NCBI GenBank assembly: GCA_021772915.1
Contig: JAJFLB010000023.1
Coordinates: 206,864 to 270,863, forward strand
DNA from: Gammaproteobacteria bacterium
Lineage (GTDB): Bacteria; Pseudomonadota; Gammaproteobacteria; Xanthomonadales; SZUA-36
Length of the DNA stretch: 64,000 nucleotides
Direction of reading: 5' to 3'
The translations under genes and the position numbers were made by a program. This document shows positions 41,740 through 51,091 of this stretch, one piece after another (position 1 is the first letter of the stretch; the number at the start of each line of letters is the position of its first letter). The notes under the pieces were generated by a model. It saw only the letters and a list, made by a program, of their open reading frames with translations. It was not told where the DNA came from and searched no databases.

Positions 41740-42810
41740 CTAATTAATGATGTTTCCACGTCTCATATAGTTGACAAGCTCGTGGGCAACGATTACGTGC
41801 CCTTCATATGACCAATGCGTATTGTTAGGCAGATACAGGTCAACTTTTCCGTTTCCTACATGCTCGGTGAGCAGTATATCCAAACGCAAGTAATTCAGAT
41901 GCTCTGACACCAGGCGTGAGAGGTTGTTTGGGGGTAGCTCTTTATCTGTAATAAACGGTTTATAAATCGTGGATTTATCAGGGGCAACCATGAATATGAA
42001 GCTGCTCTTGCCATTTTTTTGCACTATATTTTGCATACTCAGGATGCTGCACTTCATGGTATTCCAGTCGCGCTCCGACCAGGACGACTTCACATAATCG
42101 TCTTTCAGGAAAAGTACATGCCCGGACTTTTTGTTGCTGAACAGATCGTCTCGAGACAAACGCGCCTTCACCACACGATTGGTAAATCTGTGATTGGTTA
42201 GTTTTGCAAATAGATATTTGCTCGTATATGAGAAATCGAATATTCCCGGGCTTGTGTTTCGATTGAAGGGTGCGGGCCTGGCAGACTCTGCTGCCTGGTT
42301 CGACAGAGTGCCTTTCGGGTCTAGCTTGTGAAATTCCTCCGGACAAACAGAACTCTGTCCCAGCCTGCTCCGCATACTTCTTTCTCCAGTCTGGTAGATG
42401 ATGGCAATTGGAGGTTCTTCCTGCTCCGCGAGATCCTGGAGAAGACCGAGTACCGATTGGTCATCAATATGAAACACGCCGACTTTAAGTCCGGTTTCAC
42501 TGGCAAGCGTGTTGGTAAAATTCCCTCCTTCCATAGTTCGGTTTGGTGAGGCGTGGACTGAAAACGAATCCCCAATGATAACGATGTCATATCGCTGTCC
42601 CGAATTGCCTTTTTCACTAAGCGGTGGATCATATTCGTATTGCCTGCCGTTCCATCCAAAATCGTTCTCTGAATAAAAACCAAGCCTTGTTAAATCCCCG
42701 TCGATGGGTTGTAACCCCAATCCAGTAAGTATTGAGGGTATTGCAACTGCTACTGTGACAATAAGTAAAATGACCGTATAGGTTTTATATGAAAGACTTG
42801 AGTATTTCAT
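41740..42810 (-). CDS. AlgJ/AlgX-like SGNH O-acetyltransferase (membrane-anchored)
   Basis: 356 residues with one N-terminal membrane anchor (about 10-30) and a periplasmic SGNH-like domain. GDSFS (about 77) carries the catalytic Ser; the late LYLPNNTHWSYEGH (about 330) supplies the Asp/His-type residues (here N-N-T-H-W in place of D-x-T-H-W, so the Asp of the triad may be missing or elsewhere). It would transfer acetyl groups, supplied by the MBOAT partner, to an exported polysaccharide. Its start overlaps the stop of the upstream MBOAT gene by one base. Confidence 0.8.
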   Translation of the reverse strand: MKYSSLSYKTYTVILLIVTVAVAIPSILTGLGLQPIDGDLTRLGFYSENDFGWNGRQYEYDPPLSEKGNSGQRYDIVIIGDSFSVHASPNRTMEGGNFTNTLASETGLKVGVFHIDDQSVLGLLQDLAEQEEPPIAIIYQTGERSMRSRLGQSSVCPEEFHKLDPKGTLSNQAAESARPAPFNRNTSPGIFDFSYTSKYLFAKLTNHRFTNRVVKARLSRDDLFSNKKSGHVLFLKDDYVKSSWSERDWNTMKCSILSMQNIVQKNGKSSFIFMVAPDKSTIYKPFITDKELPPNNLSRLVSEHLNYLRLDILLTEHVGNGKVDLYLPNNTHWSYEGHVIVAHELVNYMRRGNIIN

Positions 42811-44357
42811 TAGAAGTTAAAATACAGAAATTCGCTGATATTAGACATGGACATCAAAGCGTAAATAAGACAGAACAATGTAATGACTAAATTTGGTACG
42901 GTTGGTGTCCACTCGAGCCAGCCCCACTTCATCGGCTTAATTTCACCCGTGTAAGTTTCATAAGCTGGTCTGTAACGACCCATTATCTGTTGAATATTGG
43001 GACACAACACACTGATCACCATGAGCGCAAGAATCCAGACGATGGACCACACAGATATATTCAGTTGAAAAAAACTGCTAAAAACAACGCCCTGATCCTC
43101 AAGCCAGGAACCAAGTGGGCCCAGGACAGCCAGCAACCGCTGATCAAGTGAAATACCCTGTAGTCCAACCATCCCTTGCCACATGTTCACAGTACCCTCC
43201 AAAGTCGTGGCACGAAACGGCACCCAGGCGAATACAACTGCTACGAACGTGAAAGCCCATGCCAGTAATCTGGTCAGTGGCCGGCCTACACCTGGAGCTA
43301 TCGAACGCCAACCGTGATTGACCATCAGATAAAGCCCATGCAACCCACCCCAAATAACAAAATTCCAGCCAGCGCCATGCCATAAGCCACCCAAAAGCAT
43401 GGTGATCAACAAGTTTGCCTGCCTGCGTGAGGACCCCTTGCGGCTACCTCCCATCGGTATATACAAATAGTCCCTTAAAAAACGGGAAAGAGTGATGTGC
43501 CAGCGGTGCCAGAAGTCGATGATATTGGTTGATTTATAAGGTGAGTTAAAGTTGAGTGGCAATCTGACACCAAACATCCGTGCAATGCCGATAGCCATAT
43601 CAGAGTAGCCCGAAAAGTCAAAATAAAGCTGGAACGTATACGACAATGCACCCACCCAGGATTCGAAGAGATTAAGCGTATAACCACTATCTGCAGCAGC
43701 AAAAACTGATGTTGCATACACACCAATACCGTCTGCAAGCACAACCTTCTTGAACAAGCCCAGGGAAAAGATGGTGATTCCAACTGCCAAATGCTGGGGC
43801 TTAATTTTGCCCAGAGCGCTCTTTGCATATTGGGGTAGCATTTCTTTGTGATGAACGATCGGCCCGGCAATGAGTTGTGGGAAAAAAGTGACGAACAGGC
43901 AGTAGTGAAGAAAATTACGTTCCTCTGTTTCGCCTTTATAGGTATCCACCAGATAGGTGATTTGCTGAAACGTAAAAAAAGAAATGGCAAGTGGAAGAAT
44001 GATGGATTCCAAATTGAAATCGACACCTGCAATCAAGTTCAGGTTATCAACAAAAAAATTTGCATATTTGAAGTATCCCAACAAGCCGAGGTTGGCTGTT
44101 ACACCAAAGAACAGGAGCCACTTTTTCTTCAGTGATATAAATTCACCGGATAGTGAGTTGCCAAGCGCGTAATTAAAGAGAACCGAGCCTATGAGTAAGC
44201 CAACGTAAGCCGCATTCCACCAACCATAAAAAAACAAAGAAGCCGTCACCAGCCAGCTAACCGCAATCCGGTGGTGACCACGACTGCCGATCGCGAAAAA
44301 AACCAATATTGTCAGCGGCAAGAAAAGAAAAATGAACACGTAAGAATTAAATAGCAT
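42810..44357 (-). CDS. MBOAT family O-acyltransferase (AlgI-like)
   Basis: Inner-membrane acetyl-donor transporter/transferase of 515 residues with about 11 membrane segments. Family hallmarks: PLAISFFTFQQITYLVDTYKGE, PQLIAGPIVHHKEMLPQ, FSGYSDMAIGIARMFG, FWHRWHITLSRFLRDYLYIPMGGSRKG, and catalytic His in LLGGLWHGAGWNFVIWGGLHG (about 333). With the following SGNH gene it forms the usual two-gene acetylation module of alginate-like or other exopolysaccharides. No alginate polymerase genes are here, so the polymer is unknown. Confidence 0.93.
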   Translation of the reverse strand: MLFNSYVFIFLFLPLTILVFFAIGSRGHHRIAVSWLVTASLFFYGWWNAAYVGLLIGSVLFNYALGNSLSGEFISLKKKWLLFFGVTANLGLLGYFKYANFFVDNLNLIAGVDFNLESIILPLAISFFTFQQITYLVDTYKGETEERNFLHYCLFVTFFPQLIAGPIVHHKEMLPQYAKSALGKIKPQHLAVGITIFSLGLFKKVVLADGIGVYATSVFAAADSGYTLNLFESWVGALSYTFQLYFDFSGYSDMAIGIARMFGVRLPLNFNSPYKSTNIIDFWHRWHITLSRFLRDYLYIPMGGSRKGSSRRQANLLITMLLGGLWHGAGWNFVIWGGLHGLYLMVNHGWRSIAPGVGRPLTRLLAWAFTFVAVVFAWVPFRATTLEGTVNMWQGMVGLQGISLDQRLLAVLGPLGSWLEDQGVVFSSFFQLNISVWSIVWILALMVISVLCPNIQQIMGRYRPAYETYTGEIKPMKWGWLEWTPTVPNLVITLFCLIYALMSMSNISEFLYFNF

Positions 44358-44573
44358 TTTTTGTGTTATTCAGGATTCCAATAAACATAATTTAGTTTAC
44401 TGTTTTTTAGCTCTTTGATTTCAACCTGGTGTGCAATTTCGCTATTATCCGGAAGGATTCATGTGTTTACGGACTTTTCAAAAAGCGACGATTTCCGGCG
44501 ATTCTGCTTTGACTCACCAATTGCGCCAAGCGACTTGATGGGCCATGCCCAACTCCCCTAGAATGTCTCAATT

Positions 44574-45350
44574 ATGTACCGACAAGTACGGGCAATCGCG
44601 CAGGAAGTCCGAGACCGGTTACTGGGCCTCAAAGATCTCCACGACATGCGGGTTTACGCCAGGCTTTACGAACGACACGCGCGTCGAACGCCCAGCGATC
44701 AGGCTCCGGGAAGAGGTCCCTTCGAACTCGTGGGTGAGATTGAGCTAGGGCTACTGTTGCAGGAAGGCCTGACGTCCAAGCATACGCTGCTGGATTTCGG
44801 ATGCGGCACCGGTCGGCTCGCCGTCCACGTAGTGCCACATCTGACGGGCGGGCACTATATCGGCACCGACATTTCCCAGACTATGCTCAATCGGGCGAGA
44901 GATATCCTACACGATCAGGTTCCGTCGCCGCCGTGCCGAATATCACTCACACGACAGCCGAGGCACATCTTTCCTTGCGACGACAACAGCGTGGACATGA
45001 CTTGCGCCTTCTCCGTCTTCACCCATATCGAGCATGAGGATGCCTACTGGCACCTGAAGGATGCGTTGCGGATCACACGTCCGGGAGGGAAGTTCATCTT
45101 CTCGTGCCTGCCGGTCGATCTCGATGCCAGCAAGCTAATATTCCTCAGATCGGCCGAGCGGAACGTTCGCGCCCGGTGGTATCGGCTGCGCGACGTGGTG
45201 ACGTCCCGGGAACTTATGGAACGAATTGCGGGCTACGCCGGGTGGAAAGTGGTGCGCTGGTATCAGGGGGATGAAACGAACATTCTGAGCCCCTACAGCG
45301 ACAAGAAGTACAGCCTCGGTCAATCCTCGTGCGTACTGGAGAAGCCCTAG
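44574..45350 (+). CDS. Class I SAM-dependent methyltransferase
   Basis: 258 residues. SAM motif I LLDFGCGTGRLAVHVVPHL (about 74), GTDISQTMLNRARDI, and post-motif DMTCAFSVFTHIEHEDAYWHLKDALRITRPGGKFIFSCLPVD. The N-terminal ~55 residues resemble a helical cap. The substrate is unknown; the flanking polysaccharide genes make a glycan or lipid-linked sugar plausible. Divergent from the MBOAT gene, with a 216-base upstream gap that holds no gene. Confidence 0.87.
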   Translation: MYRQVRAIAQEVRDRLLGLKDLHDMRVYARLYERHARRTPSDQAPGRGPFELVGEIELGLLLQEGLTSKHTLLDFGCGTGRLAVHVVPHLTGGHYIGTDISQTMLNRARDILHDQVPSPPCRISLTRQPRHIFPCDDNSVDMTCAFSVFTHIEHEDAYWHLKDALRITRPGGKFIFSCLPVDLDASKLIFLRSAERNVRARWYRLRDVVTSRELMERIAGYAGWKVVRWYQGDETNILSPYSDKKYSLGQSSCVLEKP

Positions 45351-45464
45351 CCGACATATTCCATCATTCGGTATAGAACCTCACATCATCTATGTTGCTT
45401 TCACCAAGAAGAGCCCCTATTGTTCTAATTCTTCGCGATGGACAACACTGGGGAATACAAATCA

Positions 45465-46214
45465 ATGGCCAAAAAAGACAGCTACCCAAAAGCATTGAAA
45501 CACGGTGAAATCAGAAAAATATTCGAAAATATTTTCTTTGTAACCGGAACGACGGCAATGAAAGCTCCGGCACCGATGAAATTCAGTCGCAATATGACCA
45601 TCATCAGGGAAGGTGAAGACCTGGTACTGGTGAACTCGGTCCGTCTGGGTGAGGCTGGATTGGCGCAATTGGAAACCCTGGGCAAGATCAGGCACGTTGT
45701 CCGCCTTGCGGGTTTTCATGGCATGGACGACCCCTTCTATAAAAACCGCTACAAGGCCAAAGTGTGGTCGGTAAATGCATCTTATACGACCGGCTTCGAT
45801 GACCCCCCCAAGCCGCAGGATATCTATTTTGACGCCGATGTCATCATTGATGACTCAACGCCTCTTCCGCTGGCAAACAGCACCTTGTACGAGTTCAAAA
45901 CGAGCACGCCGGGTGAGGCATTACTGCATTTACAAGCTAACAATGGAGTTGTTATTTCGGGTGATTGCCTGCAAAACTGGTCTGAGGCAGACAAGTATTT
46001 CAGTTGGTTTTCGAAGATCATGATGAAAAAAAAGGGCTTTATAAAACCACACAATATTGGACCCGGATGGCTAAAAATAGCCGCCCCCGAATACCAGGAG
46101 ATTGTAAACATTCTCGAGCTGGATTTTGAGCACGTGTTACCTGCCCACGGCAAACCTGTTATCGGTGGAGCCAAAGAATCTTACAGACCGGTTATTAACG
46201 AAAAACTGGTGTGA
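45465..46214 (+). CDS. Metallo-beta-lactamase-fold protein with degenerate metal site
   Basis: 249 residues. The MBL fold is suggested by NIFFVTGTTAM..., REGEDLVLVNSVRLGEAGLAQLETLGKIRHVVRLAGFHGMDDPFY, GVVISGDCLQNW and HVLPAHGKPVIGG. The usual HxHxDH motif is replaced by FHGMDDPFY, so only one of the first three ligands is retained; such proteins are often non-hydrolytic or redox-type. The ATG at 45465 is preferred over one 27 bases earlier. No signal peptide. It converges with a small periplasmic-protein gene, ten bases apart. Confidence 0.7.
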   Translation: MAKKDSYPKALKHGEIRKIFENIFFVTGTTAMKAPAPMKFSRNMTIIREGEDLVLVNSVRLGEAGLAQLETLGKIRHVVRLAGFHGMDDPFYKNRYKAKVWSVNASYTTGFDDPPKPQDIYFDADVIIDDSTPLPLANSTLYEFKTSTPGEALLHLQANNGVVISGDCLQNWSEADKYFSWFSKIMMKKKGFIKPHNIGPGWLKIAAPEYQEIVNILELDFEHVLPAHGKPVIGGAKESYRPVINEKLV

Positions 46215-46223
46215 GAACGGCCC

Positions 46224-46613
46224 CTAGCGATCTTTTGGCTTGTAAGTCTCTGCTTCCTGTCTGCTGAGTTGCTCAACACGCAGTGTCCAGTTTGCAAAGC
46301 TTGAGCTCACGTTAAAACGGAAGCGTCCGCTTTCAGTAAACATTCGTACGCCATCGCTGACCCACTTGGTTTTTGCGGCCTTACCCAGATACTCACCACT
46401 ACGTGCATCAACCAGATCCACCTGCAATCCCAGCGACTCGGGGAATTCACTGGTAACTATCCAATCCAGTATCCAGGGGGCGGCCACCTCAAACTCGGCG
46501 GTTGTGGTATTGCCGCTGCCTTTGAATTCCACCACCCGCTCCTTGCTGTACGCATTAACGACAAAACAGCACAGGAACAGGATTACCAGTTTTCGAAGTA
46601 AATTCTTATTCAT
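46224..46613 (-). CDS. Small periplasmic protein of unknown function
   Basis: 129 residues from the ATG 46613: basic N-terminus, hydrophobic segment (LVILFLCCFVVNAYS) and a beta-rich mature part (VVEFKGSGNTTTAEFEVAAPWILDWIV, FRFNVSSSFANWTLRVEQL). The signal region has a CC pair but no clear lipobox. I recognise no named family. It is downstream of the zinc peptidase gene on the same strand, separated from it by the 270-bp inverted-repeat element. Confidence 0.6.
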   Translation of the reverse strand: MNKNLLRKLVILFLCCFVVNAYSKERVVEFKGSGNTTTAEFEVAAPWILDWIVTSEFPESLGLQVDLVDARSGEYLGKAAKTKWVSDGVRMFTESGRFRFNVSSSFANWTLRVEQLSRQEAETYKPKDR

Positions 46614-46640
46614 AAATTCTCGCACTGTGATTGTTACTCC

Positions 46641-46910
46641 CTAGGGGGCGTTCTCACACGCCAGACTGTGCTGCCGGAGTCTATTTTTTTGTCCAGCAAG
46701 GCAGAATAAGCGTGGTTTGGTTACTCCATACAAGCGAATGATAACGCCGCTGGGCGGAAAAATAGGCCCGGCCCTTCGGGTTGCACCTGAAAAAACGCCA
46801 TACTGTGTTGTTCGTCGTTCATTTGGATTTACCAAACCTCTCTCCTCACGCCTTGCCTGGCGTATTTTCAGGTGCAACAGCGCAACCTGACGTGTGAGAA
46901 CGCCCCCTAG
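46641..46910. repeat. 270-bp element with perfect 20-bp terminal inverted repeats (MITE-like)
   Basis: Ends at 46641-46660 (CTAGGGGGCGTTCTCACACG) and 46891-46910 are exact complements. Inside, GTTGCACCTGAAAA...AACGCCA (about 46779) and TGGCGTATTTTCAGGTGCAAC (about 46857) form a second inverted pair. A near-copy of the end, TGTGAGAACGGCCCCTAGCG, occurs at 46210-46229. The right end holds the stop codon of the zinc peptidase gene. No transposase inside; an open frame through it is not convincing. Confidence 0.8.
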
Positions 46911-47590
46911 CGCCTCACCAACGCCCACCATCGAGCGATATTCAACAGGCTGGCGAGCGACGCCGACAGGTAAGTCAGGGCCGCCGCCTTCAGCAATCGC
47001 CGGGCGTGCGGCAGGTCTGCCGGTTTGAGAATACCGTCTTGCCTGAGCAGCGGCAAGGCACGCGCGAAACTGGCGTCCAATTCAGTTGGCAAGGTTATCA
47101 GGTGGACCAGGGCGGTCGTGCCCAGGCTTAACAATCCACCCAGAATCATCAACACACTCACTGACGGCGCACGTGTCAACGCACCGATCAAGGGTGCAGC
47201 CATCAGAATCCCCGCACCCAGCCGCTCCAGAGGCCGGGTCAACATGACCAGCCGCGTACGGATTTTCAAAGGTGCATATCCGTTGGCGTCCTGTAACGCG
47301 TGTCCTACCTCATGCGCCGCCACGGTGACCGCAGTCAACGAGTGCCCGTTGAATTTTTCCGGTGTGAGACGAACAACTTTCTCCAGCGGGTCGTAATGGT
47401 CTCCCTGGGCTGACTCTTCGACCCTTACACTTTGCAGCTTGCCTTTGTCGAGTAAATGTCTCGCCAATTCACCGCCGGTCCCCACATAACGATCCCCGGG
47501 AGAGCTGTAACGCGACATGACCCTTCGCACCCACAGACCCGGGCCAAAGATCAGGGCGACAAGAATCAGAACAGGGAGGAGTAGGTGCAT
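46907..47590 (-). CDS. Membrane zinc metallopeptidase (YugP-like)
   Basis: 227 residues. N-terminal membrane anchor (about 3-22), LTGGELARHLLDKG-like region, LTPEKFNGHSLTAVTVAAHEVGHALQDANGYAPLKIR with HEVGH zinc motif (about 93), then two or three membrane segments (AGILMAAPLIGAL; VSVLMILGGLLSLGTTALVHLITLPTELDASFARAL). This matches the YugP/DUF2268-independent neutral zinc metallopeptidase family of unknown substrate. The stop codon lies within the terminal repeat of the 270-bp element. Confidence 0.88.
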   Translation of the reverse strand: MHLLLPVLILVALIFGPGLWVRRVMSRYSSPGDRYVGTGGELARHLLDKGKLQSVRVEESAQGDHYDPLEKVVRLTPEKFNGHSLTAVTVAAHEVGHALQDANGYAPLKIRTRLVMLTRPLERLGAGILMAAPLIGALTRAPSVSVLMILGGLLSLGTTALVHLITLPTELDASFARALPLLRQDGILKPADLPHARRLLKAAALTYLSASLASLLNIARWWALVRR

Positions 47591-47992
47591 GAATTTGTCA
47601 CACTCATTGATTTGTCATCCCGACGATTAACGGTCCAAACACCAAGTCCTGACCACTCTGATTTCCTTGCTTACACAACAAGTGCTTTAGAAAACTGATG
47701 TTGTCAGGAGACCTGACCTACTTTAGCAGATCGTTTGCGCTAGCCCGCACATTCATCTTGACACTTGTATGTAAATAAATTTGCATTTATGCTTAAATGA
47801 AAATATATTTGCATTTGTGTGCGGATTTTGAAAAGGGAACAGAGACGAGATACTCACCCAATGCGGGGTTTTCGTCTCAATTGGTCGCGTCCACTCCCCG
47901 CTTGGCCCCAAATTGCCATTGGGTCACCAACAAATCCCTCATTATGGCAATCATGGTTGCAAAACCCGGAAATTATTACCCGAGGTTAATTT
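47591..47992 (+). promoter_or_regulatory. Regulatory gap upstream of the second RND pump
   Basis: 402 bases without a credible gene. It holds a fragment like family C (AGCCCGCACATTCATC at about 47742), a -35-like TTGACA at 47758-47763 and two BlaI-type operator candidates at 47769-47813. About 180 bases of leader follow before the pump start. Confidence 0.6.
47769..47813. promoter_or_regulatory. Two putative BlaI-family operators before the RND operon
   Basis: Site 1, ATGTAAATAAATTTGCA (47769-47785), is a dyad TGTAAAT-AA-ATTTGCA placed just after TTGACA. It is identical over 17 bases to the complement of the sequence at 54341-54357 in front of the blaI-type gene. Site 2, ATGAAAATATATTTGCA (47797-47813), matches at 15 of 17. 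Repressor binding would cover the promoter. Confidence 0.72.
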
Positions 47993-50900
47993 ATGTTTCT
48001 GATTAAGTTGTCCACCAAAAACCCGGCGTCTTTGCTTGCAGTGGCGGTGTTGGTCCTGGTCCTTGGTGTGGTCGCGATAATAGCGCTGCCCATCCAGATG
48101 TTGCCGGACATGGAATACGCCGAGATCAACGTCAACACGTCATGGCGATCGGCCGCGCCGCAGGAAGTCGAAGCAAGCATTGTCAAACCACAGGAAGAGG
48201 CCCTGCGCGGTATTCCCGGCATGCTGGAGATGTCCAGTAGCGTTTCAGCCGGTAATGGCAATGTGCACATGACCTTCGATGTTGGCGCCGATCTTCAACA
48301 GGCCATGCTCGATGTACTCAGTGCGCTTAACAACACACCGGATCTGCCGGTTGACGCAGGTGAACCCCAGATCCAGGTTGGGGGTTGGGAGTCACCGGTC
48401 GCAACCTTGCTGGTGCACCCCCGTGTACCCGTCCCCGGGACGGATGTCACCCGATTCCAGCGGGTCATTGACGATGAAGTAGAACCACGTTTGTTGCAAA
48501 TTGATGGAGTGCAACGGGTCAATCTTAGGAGTGAACGCGACAAGATGGTGTTAATTACCTTTGATCCATACCGAACAGCGGCCCTGGGCATTCAGGTGTC
48601 TGACATCACCGATACCGTGACCCGGGCAGTCAACAGCACGGGTGGTCTGGCCAGTGTAGGGCGGCGTCAATACACGGTCAGGTTTTTGGGTGGTTTTGAT
48701 CTTGACCAGCTCAAGGAGTTGATCGTCGCACGGCGTGGTAACCAGCCGGTCTACCTGCACGACATTGCCGAAGTGGAAACGGTACTCTATCCCCGCAACG
48801 GCTTCATGTACCGCACCGGTTATCCTGCCTACTATATCGCGCTGCAAGGTAAGTACGGGGCAAATACAGTCTCCATCCTCGATGATGTCAACCGGGTCAT
48901 CGACGAGCTCAATGCGGGCCCGCTGGCGGAGCAGGACCTGAAGATGGTCCTCAGCTTTGATGCATCGGTCCACATTCGGCGGGCCATCGCACTGGTCAAT
49001 GGAAATCTCCTTCTGGGTGTGGCCCTGGCGCTGGGCATGTTGTGGTTTTTCCTGCGGGGCTGGAAGGCAACATTGTTGATTGCCCTGACCATTCCTTTTT
49101 CCTTGTTTTCGGCCTTTATCGCGTTGAATCTGCTGGGACGCAGCCTGAACATTGTCTCGCTTGCGGGCCTGGCGTTCGCGGTCGGTCTGGTCCTCGATGC
49201 TGCCATCATCGTACAGGAAAATATTGTGCGTTTACGCCAGGAGGGGCTGTCGCGAAAAAAGGCCGTCCGCAAGGGTCCATCCCAGGTTGTCGGCGCCTTG
49301 TTTGCTTCCACCGTTACCAGTATTGCAATTTTTCTGCCCATCCTTTTCATGCAGGGCATTGAAGGCCAGTTGTTCGCAGACCTGGCTTTAACACTGGCGG
49401 TCGCAGTAGCGGTCTCAACCCTGGCAGCCATGACCATCTTGCCGGTAGCCAGCAATTATTTTCTCAAGGGTGAGCCGATTACCGATCCGCTGAGCCGCAC
49501 CTGGGACAGGGTGACCCATAAGGTCATAAGCTGGACCGGCACACCCAAACTGCGTGCCCTGTGGATTATTTCACTGCTGACGATTCCACCCCTGTTGAGC
49601 TACGTCCTGGCACCCAAGCTGGATTTCCTGCCACAGGCTGACTCGGATGGGGTCCAGGTGTTTTTCACAATGCCCGAGGGAATCCCCCTGAGCACCATCG
49701 AGCGCGAATTGATGGCCGAGGTGATTGCTCGACTGAAACCACATGTTGATGGCGAGGCGAGCCCCGGTATCCACGGTTATAACCTGTATTCATACGGATC
49801 TACATCATCCGGGCTCTACATCTACCCGAGTGACCCCAGGGAAGCTCCCGAGCTGATGCGTGTGCTGCGTGAAGAACTTCTTGTAGGACTGGCGGGAACC
49901 GAGGCCTTTGTGTCCCGGGCGTCGTTGTTGAATATAGGCATTTCGGGTGGTCGTAATATAGATATCGACATCCAGGGCCCCGAACTTGGACCCCTGATGG
50001 CGGCGGCACGATTGGGTCAGGAGGCCATCCAGGAAAAACTGGATGATTGGTCGGTGCGCGCGCTTCCGGGTGTGACGCTTTCCAAGCCCGAACTACAACT
50101 TCAACCGGACGACCTCCGCATTACCCAGGCCGGACTCGACCGTTCGCTGGTCGCTGACGCGATTCGTTCCTTTACCGGTGGTCTGTATGCAGGCCGTTAC
50201 TTTGACGGTAACGAGGGTTACGACGTTATCGTCTGGGGTGGCGGTTGGGAGACCCCTGAAGACCTCGCCGCGTTGCCGATCGCGACACCCGCGGCCAATA
50301 TCCAGGTGGTGGGCGAGCTGGCCAATCCAAGTCGTACCGTCGGGCCCGCCCGTCTGCGCCGCGTTAATGGCCAGCGCACAATCACCTTGCAGGTGGTACC
50401 ACCAGCCGAGGTGACAATGGAGGAAGCACTGGAAACCCTGAGAACCCGGATTGATCCGGTGATCAGCGGTGTGTTACCGGCAGAGGCCGGTATTTTCTAC
50501 CGTGGCACTGCCGACAGGTTGGCTGGTGCGGTAACCGAAATGGCGCAAAATTTTGTACTCGCGGTACTGATTTTACTGCTGATCATGGCCGCCATGTTTC
50601 GATCAGTAAAAGACAGCCTGTTGGTCCTGCTGGTGATGCCTCTGGCTGTCGTGGGCGGAGTGATCAGCCTGCAGATTCTCAACCTGTTCACCTACCAGGC
50701 GCTGGAATTGCTGACCATGATCGGCTTTATTATTATGCTTGGCCTGGTGGTCAATAACGCCATCCTGTTGGTGCACCAGACACGCGCCGCCGAGCGCGAG
50801 GGTCTCGACCGCTGTGCCGCAGTCACCCAGGCGATCCGCATTCGTACACGACCCATTTTCATGAGCACCTTGACGTCGATCTTCGGCATGCTGCCATTGA

Positions 50901-51091
50901 TGCTGATTCCCGGTATTGGCAGCGAGATCTACCGGGGTCTGGCAACTGTCATTGTCGGTGGTATGAGCGTCAGCGCAGTGTTCACGCTGGTGCTGTTGCC
51001 AAGCATGCTCAGGTTGGGCGAAGGTCGAACTACGTCCCGGGTCAAGCAACACGGCATCAATTTAGCACATCAAACGAGGTTACAGCCATGA
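47993..51091 (+). CDS. RND family efflux transporter permease (HAE1/AcrB-like), second system
   Basis: 1032-residue proton-driven exporter. First helix about 12-31, PDMEYAEINVNTSWRSAAPQEVEASIVKP, TM4-region FAVGLVLDAAIIVQENIVRLRQEG (about 400), second half ending GFIIMLGLVVNNAILLVHQTRAAEREG and PIFMSTLTSIFGMLPLMLIPGIGSEIYRG. It is a clear paralogue of the pump at 17365 and has the same gene order (transporter before adaptor). Expression is probably repressed by the BlaI-type protein at 53934 through the shared operator. No TolC-type gene is in the window. Confidence 0.94.
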   Translation: MFLIKLSTKNPASLLAVAVLVLVLGVVAIIALPIQMLPDMEYAEINVNTSWRSAAPQEVEASIVKPQEEALRGIPGMLEMSSSVSAGNGNVHMTFDVGADLQQAMLDVLSALNNTPDLPVDAGEPQIQVGGWESPVATLLVHPRVPVPGTDVTRFQRVIDDEVEPRLLQIDGVQRVNLRSERDKMVLITFDPYRTAALGIQVSDITDTVTRAVNSTGGLASVGRRQYTVRFLGGFDLDQLKELIVARRGNQPVYLHDIAEVETVLYPRNGFMYRTGYPAYYIALQGKYGANTVSILDDVNRVIDELNAGPLAEQDLKMVLSFDASVHIRRAIALVNGNLLLGVALALGMLWFFLRGWKATLLIALTIPFSLFSAFIALNLLGRSLNIVSLAGLAFAVGLVLDAAIIVQENIVRLRQEGLSRKKAVRKGPSQVVGALFASTVTSIAIFLPILFMQGIEGQLFADLALTLAVAVAVSTLAAMTILPVASNYFLKGEPITDPLSRTWDRVTHKVISWTGTPKLRALWIISLLTIPPLLSYVLAPKLDFLPQADSDGVQVFFTMPEGIPLSTIERELMAEVIARLKPHVDGEASPGIHGYNLYSYGSTSSGLYIYPSDPREAPELMRVLREELLVGLAGTEAFVSRASLLNIGISGGRNIDIDIQGPELGPLMAAARLGQEAIQEKLDDWSVRALPGVTLSKPELQLQPDDLRITQAGLDRSLVADAIRSFTGGLYAGRYFDGNEGYDVIVWGGGWETPEDLAALPIATPAANIQVVGELANPSRTVGPARLRRVNGQRTITLQVVPPAEVTMEEALETLRTRIDPVISGVLPAEAGIFYRGTADRLAGAVTEMAQNFVLAVLILLLIMAAMFRSVKDSLLVLLVMPLAVVGGVISLQILNLFTYQALELLTMIGFIIMLGLVVNNAILLVHQTRAAEREGLDRCAAVTQAIRIRTRPIFMSTLTSIFGMLPLMLIPGIGSEIYRGLATVIVGGMSVSAVFTLVLLPSMLRLGEGRTTSRVKQHGINLAHQTRLQP

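Noticed and set aside
46641..46931. 96-codon frame on the minus strand inside the 270-bp element
   Set aside because: It lies entirely in the inverted-repeat element, has no recognisable domain, and its start overlaps the end of the peptidase gene.
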